DNA of 38,107 nucleotides from JBMOLK01 sp049325575 (GTDB taxonomy: Bacteria; Bacillota; Clostridia; Acetivibrionales; Acetivibrionaceae), in the NCBI GenBank assembly GCA_049325575.1, contig JBMOLK010000295.1:1-38107 (forward strand), written 5' to 3'. The notes beneath the pieces were generated by a model. The model was not told the DNA's origin and did not search any database. It worked only from the letters and a program-made list of their open reading frames with translations. Positions 1 through 7,723 of this stretch are shown here, in pieces; the stretch's first letter is position 1, and the number at the start of each line of letters is the position of its first letter. The position numbers were made by a program, and so were the translations under genes.

Positions 1-369
1 TGATATAAGCATCTCCCAGATATCCTGCCTTAGAATTCTGATTCCTGCACCGAAGCTTACTGCCTGCCTCATTACTTCATCCTTCATTACCTTCTCTTTT
101 ATGAGGGAATAATCTCTCCCAAGATCAAAATAGTCAAACCAAATATTCTTAAAGTCCCTAAGTCCGGTATTATATAGCTCAAGCCTTCCGTCGGAGTATT
201 TTACGTTTAGGGCCCTTCCTTTTGCAACCCCCGTATAGCTTTTGTCAGCTTGCCTTATCCACCTGAAGGACTGTCCGCATTCAAAAATATGAACCGGGTC
301 AAAATCCGTCACGTTTTCTACTATTATTTTGTTTTCTTCCTGAAAAATCCTATATCCTCTATATTCCAT
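1..369 (-). CDS. ogg: 8-oxoguanine DNA glycosylase (OGG/AlkA type), N-terminal part only
   Basis: The gene starts at the ATG at 367-369 behind a GGTGGAG ribosome site and runs off the left edge, so only 123 N-terminal residues are visible. The segment DPVHIFECGQSFRW (about residues 24-37) is the typical N-terminal OGG fold signature, in which the lesion-recognition domain precedes the helix-hairpin-helix catalytic domain. By family, the enzyme excises 8-oxoguanine from oxidised DNA. The catalytic Lys and Asp lie outside the window and cannot be checked. It is divergent from the DUF6062 gene at 542. An AlkA-like 3-methyladenine glycosylase is the alternative, but the FECGQSFRW segment favours the OGG branch. 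Confidence 0.8.
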   Translation of the reverse strand, partial: MEYRGYRIFQEENKIIVENVTDFDPVHIFECGQSFRWIRQADKSYTGVAKGRALNVKYSDGRLELYNTGLRDFKNIWFDYFDLGRDYSLIKEKVMKDEVMRQAVSFGAGIRILRQDIWEMLIS

Positions 370-436
370 AGCTCCACCACACTCAATGACAATAATTATA
401 AATTTCATCACACGTATATATAATACCCTATTTTTC

Positions 437-445
437 TGCTATAAT
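437..445 (+). promoter_or_regulatory. Candidate extended -10 promoter element for the DUF6062 gene
   Basis: TGCTATAAT is a TGn-TATAAT extended -10 about 95 bp upstream of the start at 542. No good -35 box is seen, as expected for extended -10 promoters. This is sequence-only evidence in AT-rich DNA, so confidence is low. Confidence 0.3.
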
Positions 446-499
446 TTAAATAATGAGTGAAGGGTTTAAAATAAAATTTCTGTTTTACATTATTTAGAA

Positions 500-516
500 A
501 TACAGTTCGGTCTCTA
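500..516 (+). repeat. Terminal fragment of the 101-bp TA-flanked repeat
   Basis: ACAGTTCGGTCTCTA matches the outer end of the full-length elements (ACAGTTCGATCTCTA in the copy at 8761-8861) with one difference, and ends in the same TA. The rest of the element is not recognisable, so this is probably a decayed or truncated copy between the divergent genes at 369 and 542. Confidence 0.45.
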
Positions 517-541
517 TAATTATAAATGAAAGGAAATAATT

Positions 542-1318
542 ATGAAGGAAAAAATATATACAATACCTGTAACAGATGCTTTCAGGACCGAATGTGAATG
601 CCCCATGTGTGTCCTTGAAAAAAAGCTGGAGGATGAAAATATTGAATATATTCTGGGCCCTTTTCTAATGGAGCCCGAAGGAAGAATGCAGACAAATGAG
701 AAAGGGTTTTGCAGAAGACATTTTGAGCTTCTCTACAACTCACAATCAAACAAACTGGGACTTGGCTTGATTATTGACACTCACATGAGCGAGCAGAATG
801 CCCGGCTAAAAAAGCTGTATGAAGATAAATCCGGTCAGCTTGGAAAAGACTCTGAAACATCCCTGATAAAAAACCTGTCAAACAAGATTTCAAATAAGCA
901 AACAGAGACTGAAAAGTTTGTTGACCAGCTTGTATCGAAGCTGTCGGAGCTGGAAAATTCCTGTACCATCTGCAGCAGACTTAATTATACAATGGATAGA
1001 TATATAGATGTAATCTTCTACCTGTTTTTTAAAGAAGAAGACTTTAAAAACATGTTTAACAATCAAAAAGGATTTTGCCTAAAACACCTTAGGGTACTTC
1101 TGGAAAATACAAAGAAGTATCTTAGCCCGAAAGAAACCGCTATTTTTGTTAACAATCTGCTTTCCTTGCAAGTACAGCACCTTGAACGCGTCCAGCAGGA
1201 AGTCAACTGGTTTACCAAAAAGTTTGACTACCGTAATAATGATGCTCCCTGGGGCAACTCAAAGGATGCGCTGCAAAGAAGTATCCAAAAGCTTGTGGGG
1301 TACTGCAATCTAAAGTAG
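542..1318 (+). CDS. DUF6062 family protein with two CxxC/CxxH modules
   Basis: This 258-residue protein of unknown function starts at an ATG with an AAAGGA site. It is soluble, with no signal peptide or membrane segment. Two similar modules are visible. C20-x2-C23 is followed by GFC57-x2-H60, and C141-x2-C144 is followed by GFC179-x2-H182, with 33 and 34 residues between the pairs. A helical, charged linker (about residues 85-135) joins them. Such paired C2/CH sites suggest two zinc-binding (or, less likely, Fe-S) units from an internal duplication; that is inference. The opening IYTIPVTDAF and the overall pattern fit the DUF6062 family. No operon partner is evident; the next gene starts 190 bp downstream. 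Confidence 0.7.
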   Translation: MKEKIYTIPVTDAFRTECECPMCVLEKKLEDENIEYILGPFLMEPEGRMQTNEKGFCRRHFELLYNSQSNKLGLGLIIDTHMSEQNARLKKLYEDKSGQLGKDSETSLIKNLSNKISNKQTETEKFVDQLVSKLSELENSCTICSRLNYTMDRYIDVIFYLFFKEEDFKNMFNNQKGFCLKHLRVLLENTKKYLSPKETAIFVNNLLSLQVQHLERVQQEVNWFTKKFDYRNNDAPWGNSKDALQRSIQKLVGYCNLK

Positions 1319-1508
1319 TAAGGCTTTATAGTTTTATCTTTATAGAAGTATTATAAATCCTGGAACAGAATAAAATAAAGCAGTAACTTTATTCAACTTT
1401 GTTACCTTTACACTTTTTTATATGTATTACATTATAAAGAGATGGTATTTCTTTAGCGATGTTGCATTTTATTTTACGCTGTAGAAGAAACCGGGAGGTG
1501 CTGCTTCA

Positions 1509-2246
1509 TTGAGTACGGGAAAAAATGGATTTATTATTGCTTTAGTTGTATTTCTATTAGGAGCTTTGGGATTATCGGGGTGCGCATTTTCAGACGGTAA
1601 AAACATAATTGAAAAGACGCCGGAAAGTGCTGCCTCACCTACCCCTTATAAAACAGAGGTGCTGGAGCAAATACCTGCCATGCCTTCGTCGCTTAAAGGC
1701 GCTGCAGGATCTGACGATACCCCGGTGGATAATGCCGTGGATGAGGATGTGGAGTATTTCTTTAACAAGCCCCAAAACAAGCCTCAATCCGTCAAAATAA
1801 AGATATTTAAGAAGCAAAGAGTACTGGAGCTATACGGGGACGACACTGTTCTTGGAAGGTTTAAAATTGGTTTGGGGGGAAGCCCTTCAGGAGATAAGGA
1901 CAAAGAAGGGGACTCAAAAACACCTGTAGGGGAATACTATATCTGCACCAAGACTGACAAGAGTAATTTCTACCTGTTTATGGGGATAAGCTATCCTAAT
2001 GTAGAGGATGCTCAAAGGGGTCTAGAAAAGGGCCTTATTGACCAAAGCACATTTAAGAAAATAAAAAGAGCCCAGGAAGCAAAGCAGCTGCCACCATGGA
2101 ACACTCCCTTGGGAGGAGCTGTAGGTATCCACGGCGGCGGAAATTCCACCGACTGGACATTGGGCTGTATAGCATTAAAGAACGAGGATGTCAAAATACT
2201 CTGGGATTATACAAAGCTTAAGACCCCTGTTATCATATATGAGTAA
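1509..2246 (+). CDS. L,D-transpeptidase (YkuD domain) lipoprotein
   Basis: The start is TTG at 1509, chosen because GGGAGGTG lies just upstream and the next residues form a signal peptide. The N-terminus has a hydrophobic stretch ending in the lipobox LSGC (Cys25), so the protein is probably lipid-anchored outside the membrane. A low-complexity linker (about 26-90) leads to a YkuD catalytic domain (about 95-245). Its hallmark is IHGGG followed by STDWTLGCIAL, holding the catalytic His and the nucleophilic Cys. By family, these enzymes form 3-3 peptidoglycan crosslinks or attach proteins to the wall. The gene is convergent with the next gene, whose stop is 24 bp away; no strong terminator lies between. 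Confidence 0.88.
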   Translation: MSTGKNGFIIALVVFLLGALGLSGCAFSDGKNIIEKTPESAASPTPYKTEVLEQIPAMPSSLKGAAGSDDTPVDNAVDEDVEYFFNKPQNKPQSVKIKIFKKQRVLELYGDDTVLGRFKIGLGGSPSGDKDKEGDSKTPVGEYYICTKTDKSNFYLFMGISYPNVEDAQRGLEKGLIDQSTFKKIKRAQEAKQLPPWNTPLGGAVGIHGGGNSTDWTLGCIALKNEDVKILWDYTKLKTPVIIYE

Positions 2247-2269
2247 GGGACTAAATATATACTTTCGGG

Positions 2270-3109
2270 CTATATCACATTTGGCGTCTTCTTAGGATCA
2301 AGAACCAGGCTTTTAGCAGTAAGGTTTAAACTCTTTATGTTTAAAGCCGTAAGCTTCTCGACCTCCTCAATTACACTTCTTTGAATCTCTCTAAGAAGGG
2401 GCCTTATCAAACACCCATAGACCAAAACCAGGTCCATCTCAATATAGATTCCATCCGGGTGATTCTCCGCCCTGAATCTTGATATTTTATTAACGCCTTC
2501 AATATTGGATGTCACATGCTCAACAATCTGATATACCGTATAGTCCGATATGGTGTAGTTTCCCATGTAACTGAAAGTAGGCCTTACAACGGACTTTTCC
2601 CCAACAAGCTGGAAGCTTCCTTTGCCTTTCCTTCTAAAGATCTGCAAAGGGTCAAGGAAATACCCTGAAAAATCCTTTTTAATTTCAAATGTTGGAACGG
2701 GTATAACATGCTTCCCCTGCTCCTTTCTTGTAGATAGGGCCTGCTTTATCTCAAATTCGGTGGCAACATCATGTATATAAACCTTTTCACTGACTTGAGG
2801 AAAATCCAACCGCCTGGCAATACTTTCAACCATTCCGTCGGAAGTCCCAAGAATCAGAATGGAATCAGCATTATAATTTCTTACAGCTCTTTTCACATCA
2901 TATGCATGTTCATCCTCTGTAAACAGTGCACGCTTTATGGAAGCGATTTTAGTCTTTTCCTTCTTGGCAGAAGTTCCCGCAACTATTTGTGCACCCCTTA
3001 TGAGAAGTCCGTCATCTATAATAAAATCAATACCTCTTTCCCTTGCAACCCAAACTGCTCTGTGACTTTTACCGGTTCCGCTTGGTCCTACAAATCCCAC
3101 AACTCTCAA
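2270..3109 (-). CDS. P-loop ATP-binding protein with C-terminal Asp23/Gls24-like domain
   Basis: This 279-residue soluble protein has a Walker A motif at residues 8-15 (GPSGTGKS), so it very likely binds a nucleotide. The region to about 175 looks like a small P-loop domain without a kinase signature I can name. The C-terminal part, from about 180 (YTISDYTVYQIVEHV onward), resembles Asp23/Gls24 envelope-stress proteins. The start is the ATG at 3107-3109, with AGGTG upstream. Function is unknown; annotation as an ATP-binding protein is safe and the Asp23 link is less certain. It stands alone, convergent with the L,D-transpeptidase, and is preceded by about 690 bp without a gene. Confidence 0.65.
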   Translation of the reverse strand: MRVVGFVGPSGTGKSHRAVWVARERGIDFIIDDGLLIRGAQIVAGTSAKKEKTKIASIKRALFTEDEHAYDVKRAVRNYNADSILILGTSDGMVESIARRLDFPQVSEKVYIHDVATEFEIKQALSTRKEQGKHVIPVPTFEIKKDFSGYFLDPLQIFRRKGKGSFQLVGEKSVVRPTFSYMGNYTISDYTVYQIVEHVTSNIEGVNKISRFRAENHPDGIYIEMDLVLVYGCLIRPLLREIQRSVIEEVEKLTALNIKSLNLTAKSLVLDPKKTPNVI

Positions 3110-3220
3110 GCTTACACCTCCATATCATTTCATCGTTTACTGCTCTATACTTTTAAAACCATATTGTATTATTTCCATAAACAAAACTTATTTTATCACA
3201 AACATGGCTCCCTTACAATC

Positions 3221-3257
3221 TAGTGCTTTCTAACATAACATATTTCCAGGCATTCAT
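3221..3257 (+). repeat. Half copy of the palindromic element at 25254-25306
   Basis: Starting TAGTGCTTTCTAACATAACA, this stretch matches 25253-25289 at all but a handful of positions, through the CATTCATAA end. The right arm of the palindrome is missing here, so it looks like a truncated copy of a dispersed hairpin element. Confidence 0.45.
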
Positions 3258-3360
3258 AAGGGATTATATTAATTATTATATTAAATTGTTGGAGAGAATA
3301 TAGCTTAGGAAGAATTAAAAACATCTTATAACAAACTTTGAAAGGAAGACCAAAAAAGGG

Positions 3361-3384
3361 AAAAGAGAGTTTTGGCTCTCTTTT
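3361..3384. terminator. Hairpin with flanking T runs, orphan terminator-like
   Basis: AAAAGAGAG and CTCTCTTTT form a perfect 9-bp stem around TTTTGG, followed by TTTC on the plus strand and by CCCTTTTTT on the minus strand. No gene directly precedes it on either strand, so what it terminates is unclear; a short non-coding transcript is possible. Confidence 0.45.
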
Positions 3385-3719
3385 CTTTCCCCGGATTTTC
3401 ATCTTTAGTTTTTTTATTTACTCATCTTTTGCTTTTAAGTTCTTTTATCTTTAGTGTAAAGTAGTAAAACTTATATATGCTAAATTCTTTTCTTCGTATT
3501 TTTATACTGCATAATAATTCTTCTTAAAAGCATAAAAAACGGAACCTTCCTGGTAACTAAATCAATCCATATTATGACCCAAGATTACTCTTTATATACA
3601 TCATATTGTATCATTAGATAATTTATTGTCAATATATATGTAAAAAAAATAATGTAGGAAATTAGTACTATTTGTTCCATATAGTAAAAATACAGCGAAA
3701 AATGTTGACATAAACATAT

Positions 3720-3763
3720 AAAAAAAGTGAAACATTCCTTGATCAAAGGCATTATCCCACTTT
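3720..3763 (-). terminator. Terminator of the ytxC transcript
   Basis: On the minus strand AAAGTG and CACTTT, with an inner CCTT/AAGG pairing around TGATC, form an imperfect stem. It is followed directly by a run of Ts about 40 bp after the ytxC stop. Confidence 0.6.
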
Positions 3764-3800
3764 AATAAATAGTTTAAATATTTGATATAAGATTCATGCT

Positions 3801-4727
3801 TTAGCTTTTGTTTTCACTTCTGGCCATCCTTACTATACACAATTCACACTCTGCACATATGATAGCCTTACCCCAGAACACATTTTTTATGGTCTCAAGA
3901 AGTTCTTTATTTCTAAAAACCTTGGCGCCATGAATTATTACTTTTCTAGGAGCCATGGTTATAAGAGAACTTACCAGTAAATCGTCGTAGTTTATTTCCC
4001 CCTCAGGAATATCGTTCATAAACTCCTGAATGCACTCGTTTGTTATCTCCCTTTTACTCTCATCCAGGAGGATATACCTGTTGTCATAACCTACAATGAC
4101 ATGTATAATATTAAACTTTGGTTCCTGTATATCAACAAAATATCTTAGCAGCCTGATGAACTCCTTGTATTCTCTTTCCATAAGAAAATCGTCTACTGCT
4201 TTATCAACTATTTCCTCCAGATCTTTCATATAATCCTTCAGGCGGAAATTAACAAACCCATCCAATATAACGGTATTGGAGCCTTGAAAGTAGTCCAGCA
4301 GCTTTCGTATAATAATATTTCTTCTCCTGATCTGAAACAGACTGTTTAAAAAGTTTTTATCTTCATTCTTTATTATAGAAAGGGCCAGCCTCTGTATTTC
4401 TTTCTTTTCTACCGCATTAAAATAACAGTAATTACTGTTTATTATCCTAAAAATCAATTTCTCTTCGTATTCTTCAATTATATAGCCAGCTAAAATGTTT
4501 GAAACATTAAGTATCAGTTCGCTGTATAGCTCCGAATACTTATCAGATGCATTATCGCTTCCCTCAACACTACATATAACAGAAGTCGATCCATCCGAGT
4601 CAACAACACCTTTAACCGAATAATTTATATTTAATTTGTTTAGGTTCCCAAGTTCATTTGTTATATATTCTTTTATACTCTCTGCACACTCATTAACCCC
4701 AATACAAAGAAACTGCATCAACTTCAC
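3801..4727 (-). CDS. ytxC: YtxC-family sporulation protein
   Basis: This 308-residue protein has the conserved C-terminal YtxC block: FVNFRLKDY, a Glu/Asp-rich helix, then EYKEFIRLLRYFVDIQEPK (about residues 158-203). YtxC is a conserved but uncharacterised protein of spore formers, annotated as sporulation-related. No signal peptide or membrane segment is seen. The start is ambiguous: the frame opens at GTG (4727) very close to GAAGGG, while an in-frame TTG two codons later and an ATG three codons later have more usual spacing. CAEC near the C-terminus (residues about 295-298) hints at a metal site but is not diagnostic. The gene is followed by its own terminator. Confidence 0.8.
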   Translation of the reverse strand: MKLMQFLCIGVNECAESIKEYITNELGNLNKLNINYSVKGVVDSDGSTSVICSVEGSDNASDKYSELYSELILNVSNILAGYIIEEYEEKLIFRIINSNYCYFNAVEKKEIQRLALSIIKNEDKNFLNSLFQIRRRNIIIRKLLDYFQGSNTVILDGFVNFRLKDYMKDLEEIVDKAVDDFLMEREYKEFIRLLRYFVDIQEPKFNIIHVIVGYDNRYILLDESKREITNECIQEFMNDIPEGEINYDDLLVSSLITMAPRKVIIHGAKVFRNKELLETIKNVFWGKAIICAECELCIVRMARSENKS

Positions 4728-4955
4728 ATCCCTTCAAACGTAGTATATGTCTTCGTAATTTGTTGTATGCAGTAAGCGATATATGCAATTTTTCCCACAA
4801 TTTTCTTAATTTCTAACCATTTCATATTAAGCCCACAGTTTTTGCAAACAATATTAATAGTCAAAAGAGTCATATATCATTTTTATAGTACAGTATATGC
4901 AAATAAGTATAGTAAGTTACAAAAGAGCGTTATCTTTAAAAGCATGAAAAGAGAA

Positions 4956-5708
4956 CTAAAAAGTTGCCAGGGGAATTATGGACCCTACATCTATTACTTG
5001 ATCCTGGGATAAGGAAACAATTTCTATTCCTTTTGCGGTGAGAAAGTCATATATTTTAGCTGACGAATCAAGCTTTTCCAGGTCACCCGCCAGAGCCCAT
5101 CTTTTCTTATCGATAAGGCATGTGCTCCCTCCTATAAAGCCTTTATCCAGGCTAGGGAGCCTAATTTTACTTTCTTCTATGACCAGTGCGTCAAGGCCTT
5201 TTCTTTCAGCTGCTTTAGCAATTCCGGCATCCATTGTTATTATTGAATTTTCGTCTGCTATGGAAACTGCACACTTGGCATATCCCTGATTTACATGTAC
5301 AAACTCTACACCCATTTTATAAAGATTCTCCCTTAAAACACTGTCTGTATATTTTGTATTGTGAAAAGCAAAATTCCCCACTCTGGCCACATTGTAGCAT
5401 ATATTCCCGGGGTATTTTGAAGTTAGTTCGGAATTACCCTTTATGAGGCTAAACCCCAGGCCAGTCAAGGCCCTTAATGTGTTTTCATTAGTCCCTGGCG
5501 CAAAAACCAGCAACTTATCTCCTATATGATGAAGAACAATATCAGGATGAAATGAAATAGCTGGATAAAGAGCAGAATGTGCATATGTTTTTATAAGAGT
5601 AACTCCATTTGAGCAAAGTCCTCTCTCAAGGCCCGGGCTGATTCTGCCGTCCACCAAAGCCAATCTGACGTTTTTATCAGGCAAATTAGGAACATTTATG
5701 TAATTCAT
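4956..5708 (-). CDS. DUF6873 family protein (predicted GME-like fold)
   Basis: The chosen start is the ATG at 5706-5708, five bases after GGGAGAG, giving 250 residues; the open frame extends four codons further to a TTG with no ribosome site. The sequence is soluble and has several Gly/Asp-rich turns typical of the pentein (guanidino-group-modifying enzyme) fold, including NQGYAKCAVSIAD and MDAGIAKAAERKG. It closely resembles clostridial proteins grouped as DUF6873. Members have no proven activity, and I cannot confirm a complete Cys-His-Asp catalytic set by eye. It is a single-gene unit between ytxC and an upstream region rich in hairpins. Confidence 0.55.
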   Translation of the reverse strand: MNYINVPNLPDKNVRLALVDGRISPGLERGLCSNGVTLIKTYAHSALYPAISFHPDIVLHHIGDKLLVFAPGTNENTLRALTGLGFSLIKGNSELTSKYPGNICYNVARVGNFAFHNTKYTDSVLRENLYKMGVEFVHVNQGYAKCAVSIADENSIITMDAGIAKAAERKGLDALVIEESKIRLPSLDKGFIGGSTCLIDKKRWALAGDLEKLDSSAKIYDFLTAKGIEIVSLSQDQVIDVGSIIPLATF

Positions 5709-5720
5709 ATACTCTCCCAA

Positions 5721-6021
5721 GGTTTTAATTATCCAGATTTTATAATATCAAAAAGGCTGCTGCCATAAAAAATTCTATCACATTTTACCTATTATGTTCA
5801 TAGAATAAAATCAGAATGACTTATTAAGTGAACCCTTTATCATAATAAAAATATATTAAAACACTAATTTTTACATGGCTTGCTACATAAACATGTTATT
5901 ATACAATACCTGTATTTTTTGAATAATCAAATAAAATTATAACTATTTATAAATTATGCAAATATTTTATACTTCTGCTACGTAAGATATATTGTCCACA
6001 TGATTTTGCCTGCTACTAACT
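5721..6021. other. Gene-free interval upstream of the candidate small RNA
   Basis: Very AT-rich DNA between the leftward DUF6873 gene and the hairpin series at 6022-6080. No supported open frame. It presumably holds the divergent promoters, but I find no convincing paired -35/-10 boxes. Confidence 0.5.
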
Positions 6022-6088
6022 ATCGGTTTCGCAAGAGACCGGTGGTTATTTAAATAAACCGCACCTTTTTTAAGGTGCGGCTTTAATT
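6022..6088 (+). ncRNA. Candidate structured small RNA or leader ending in a terminator
   Basis: Three hairpins follow one another without gaps. At 6022-6043 a 9-bp stem closes a GCAA tetraloop (GNRA type). At 6044-6060 there is a weaker GGTT...AACC stem. At 6059-6080 CCGCACCTT/AAGGTGCGG forms a 9-bp stem with a TTTT loop, followed by CTTTAATTT. The compensating G-T pairs and the tetraloop suggest a real RNA rather than chance. I do not recognise a known riboswitch or Rfam class. The next gene start (6219) is 139 bp beyond the last stem, so a free-standing small RNA and an attenuated leader are both possible. Confidence 0.4.
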
Positions 6089-6218
6089 TGTCAAAAACAG
6101 TAGTTTTTTGATTTAAATAACTTTAAATATTTAAACTTATTATGGGAACAATATTTTTAGGTATATATGACTCTTAAGCTTACAGTTTTACGAAACTCTT
6201 TCTAACGGGAGCGATGTT

Positions 6219-6365
6219 ATGACAACTATCAACTGCTCATCAAACTGTGTTCACCAACAGGATGGTAAGTGTACACTTGATAATGTCACCAAAAACTCAA
6301 CTTCAGTTACATCAGACTGTGTTTTCTTCGAAGAAAAGGTAGCTAAACTGACTGGCAAAAAGTAA
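6219..6365 (+). CDS. 48-residue cysteine-rich peptide, DUF1540-like spacing
   Basis: ATG at 6219 follows GGGAG with 7-nt spacing, and the frame ends in a double stop (TAATAA). Four cysteines are arranged as C6-x3-C10-x7-C18-x15-C34, in a small hydrophilic sequence without a signal peptide. Such peptides are common in clostridia, and some are carelessly labelled as hydroxymyristoyl-ACP dehydratase; the four Cys suggest a small metal-binding (zinc or Fe-S) knuckle instead. The function is unknown. It is bounded by an upstream hairpin series and a perfect 21-bp downstream hairpin, so it is probably a separate short transcript. Confidence 0.8.
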   Translation: MTTINCSSNCVHQQDGKCTLDNVTKNSTSVTSDCVFFEEKVAKLTGKK

Positions 6366-6373
6366 TAAGGTAA

Positions 6374-6419
6374 GAAATAATATAAGAACAAGGCTCCTGC
6401 CTTGTTCTTATATTATTTC
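6374..6419 (+). terminator. Perfect 21-bp inverted repeat after the Cys-rich peptide gene
   Basis: Arms 6374-6394 and 6399-6419 are exact inverted repeats around a TCCT loop. There is no classical T tract after the stem, but the distal arm ends in TTATTATTTC. It lies 9 bp after the stop, so a terminator or 3'-end stabilising structure is the simplest reading. Confidence 0.6.
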
Positions 6420-6451
6420 CAATTGCATGAACTTAATATTTGATATATATT

Positions 6452-6466
6452 TAGAGATAACGAACT
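6452..6466 (+). repeat. Left-end fragment of the 101-bp TA-flanked repeat
   Basis: TAGAGATAACGAACT is identical to the first 15 bases of the full copy at 8761-8861, then similarity stops. An exact 15-mer is unlikely by chance. It lies 30 bp before the TTG start of the amidohydrolase gene. Confidence 0.45.
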
Positions 6467-6495
6467 ATTCCATCTCTTTAACTTGGGTGATTAAA

Positions 6496-7683
6496 TTGTA
6501 TACTAATGAAATAAAAAAGATTTCTTCGGTCATTATTGACGAGATCATTTTAATAAGAAGAGAAATTCATAAATTTCCGGAGCTGGGGTTTAGGGAATAT
6601 AAGACTGCCTCAATTATTTCAGATTATCTGGAAGGACTTGGACTTAAAGTTTATAAGAATATCGGAAAAACAGGAGTCGTTGGCCTTATTGAGGGGAGTA
6701 AGCCCGGTAAAACCATAGCTGTCAGGGCAGATATGGACGCTCTGCCAATTACCGAGGAGAACAGTTTTGAATATGCTTCCCAATATAAAGGCGTAATGCA
6801 TGCCTGCGGACACGATGCTCACGTAGCAATTGCGTTGGGTGCTGCAAAAATTCTTGGCAGTTTTAAAGACAGTTTGCCAGGCAATATCAAGTTCATTTTT
6901 CAGCCGGCTGAAGAAGGTCTGGGCGGGGCTAGATTCATGATTGATGAAGGTGTTTTGGAAAACCCCAAAGTTGACACCATAATTGCCCTTCACGTATCAC
7001 CGGGTTTGAAGACAGGGCAAATCTCTGTGGGCACAGGCCCAGTTATGGCATCACCCAGCGAGTTTGAAATAGTTATCAAAGGTAAAGGCGGTCATGCTGC
7101 CGAACCTCATAAGATAATTGACCCGATAGTTACAGGTGTAAATATCATAAACCTGTTTCAGACTATCATTCCAAAAAAATTAAGCCCATTTAAAAATGCC
7201 GTTTTATCTGTAACATGCTTTAATGCAGGCAACACCTTTAATGTCATCCCATCGGAGGCAGTTATTAAGGGTACAGTCAGAACCTTTGACAGTGAGGTAG
7301 ACAGTCAGATATCGGAAAGCATGAAATCCATAACAGCCAAAGTTTCAAGCTCAATGGGGGCGGATTATACCTTTGACTATAAACTAGGCTATCCACCGGT
7401 TGTCAATAACCACCAGATTGTAGATTTAATTATCAAGTCCTCTTCGGAAGTAATAGCAAAAGAAAATATTCTGACAAATCCGGACCCGGTCATGCTTGCA
7501 GAAGACTTTTCATATTACGCCCAGAGAGTTCCCGGAGCTTTGTTTAATTTAGGCTGCACAAATCCAAAAGATGATGACTATCATAACCTTCACAGCAGCA
7601 GGTTCAGTATTGATGAGACATGTATAGCCAAAGGTATGGAAATAGTATCCCAGTGTGTTATCAACTATTTGAAGGAAATATAA
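6496..7683 (+). CDS. M20-family amidohydrolase (N-acyl-amino-acid / hippurate hydrolase type)
   Basis: The protein is 395 residues, the usual family length, when started at TTG 6496 behind GGGTGA with 6-nt spacing. An in-frame ATG at 6427 would add 23 residues encoded partly by a repeat fragment and by the preceding hairpin's flank, so I reject it. Conserved metal-site motifs are present: RADMDALP, HACGHDAH (Cys and His ligands) and FQPAEEG, plus GKGGHAAEPH in the dimerisation lid. By family, it hydrolyses an amide bond of N-acylated amino acids or related conjugates in the cytoplasm, using two divalent metals; the actual substrate cannot be told from sequence. It is followed by a convergent PC4-like gene. 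Confidence 0.88.
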   Translation: MYTNEIKKISSVIIDEIILIRREIHKFPELGFREYKTASIISDYLEGLGLKVYKNIGKTGVVGLIEGSKPGKTIAVRADMDALPITEENSFEYASQYKGVMHACGHDAHVAIALGAAKILGSFKDSLPGNIKFIFQPAEEGLGGARFMIDEGVLENPKVDTIIALHVSPGLKTGQISVGTGPVMASPSEFEIVIKGKGGHAAEPHKIIDPIVTGVNIINLFQTIIPKKLSPFKNAVLSVTCFNAGNTFNVIPSEAVIKGTVRTFDSEVDSQISESMKSITAKVSSSMGADYTFDYKLGYPPVVNNHQIVDLIIKSSSEVIAKENILTNPDPVMLAEDFSYYAQRVPGALFNLGCTNPKDDDYHNLHSSRFSIDETCIAKGMEIVSQCVINYLKEI

Positions 7684-7700
7684 ATACGGGAGTCTGGAAA

Positions 7701-7723
7701 CAAAAAAGAGGATTAGATCCTCT
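7701..7723 (-). terminator. Terminator of the PC4/YdbC gene
   Basis: On the minus strand AGAGGAT/ATCCTCT forms a 7-bp stem with a 3-nt loop followed by TTTTTT. The stem overlaps the gene's TAG stop (7722-7724). Confidence 0.7.

Larger units (their letters stand above)
3110..3719. other. Gene-free AT-rich interval
   Basis: I see no supported gene here. It holds the upstream region of the P-loop/Asp23 gene, a 37-nt sequence (3221-3257) that recurs at 25253-25289, a strong hairpin at 3361-3384, and otherwise AT-rich DNA. Short open frames on both strands lack ribosome sites and recognisable composition. Confidence 0.6.

Noticed and set aside
2771..3223. 150-residue plus-strand frame over the P-loop/Asp23 gene
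   Set aside because: It lies mostly antisense to a well-supported gene, has no ribosome site, and shows a composition unlike the neighbouring proteins.
6041..6080. Resemblance of GGTGG...AACCGC to a T-box antiterminator
   Set aside because: The fixed T-box sequence is interrupted, there is no upstream stem I or AG bulge, and the next gene is not a synthetase or amino-acid gene.
6427..6495. ATG-initiated extension of the amidohydrolase
   Set aside because: There is no ribosome site, it abuts the preceding hairpin, and it contains a repeat fragment; TTG 6496 has GGGTGA at proper spacing.
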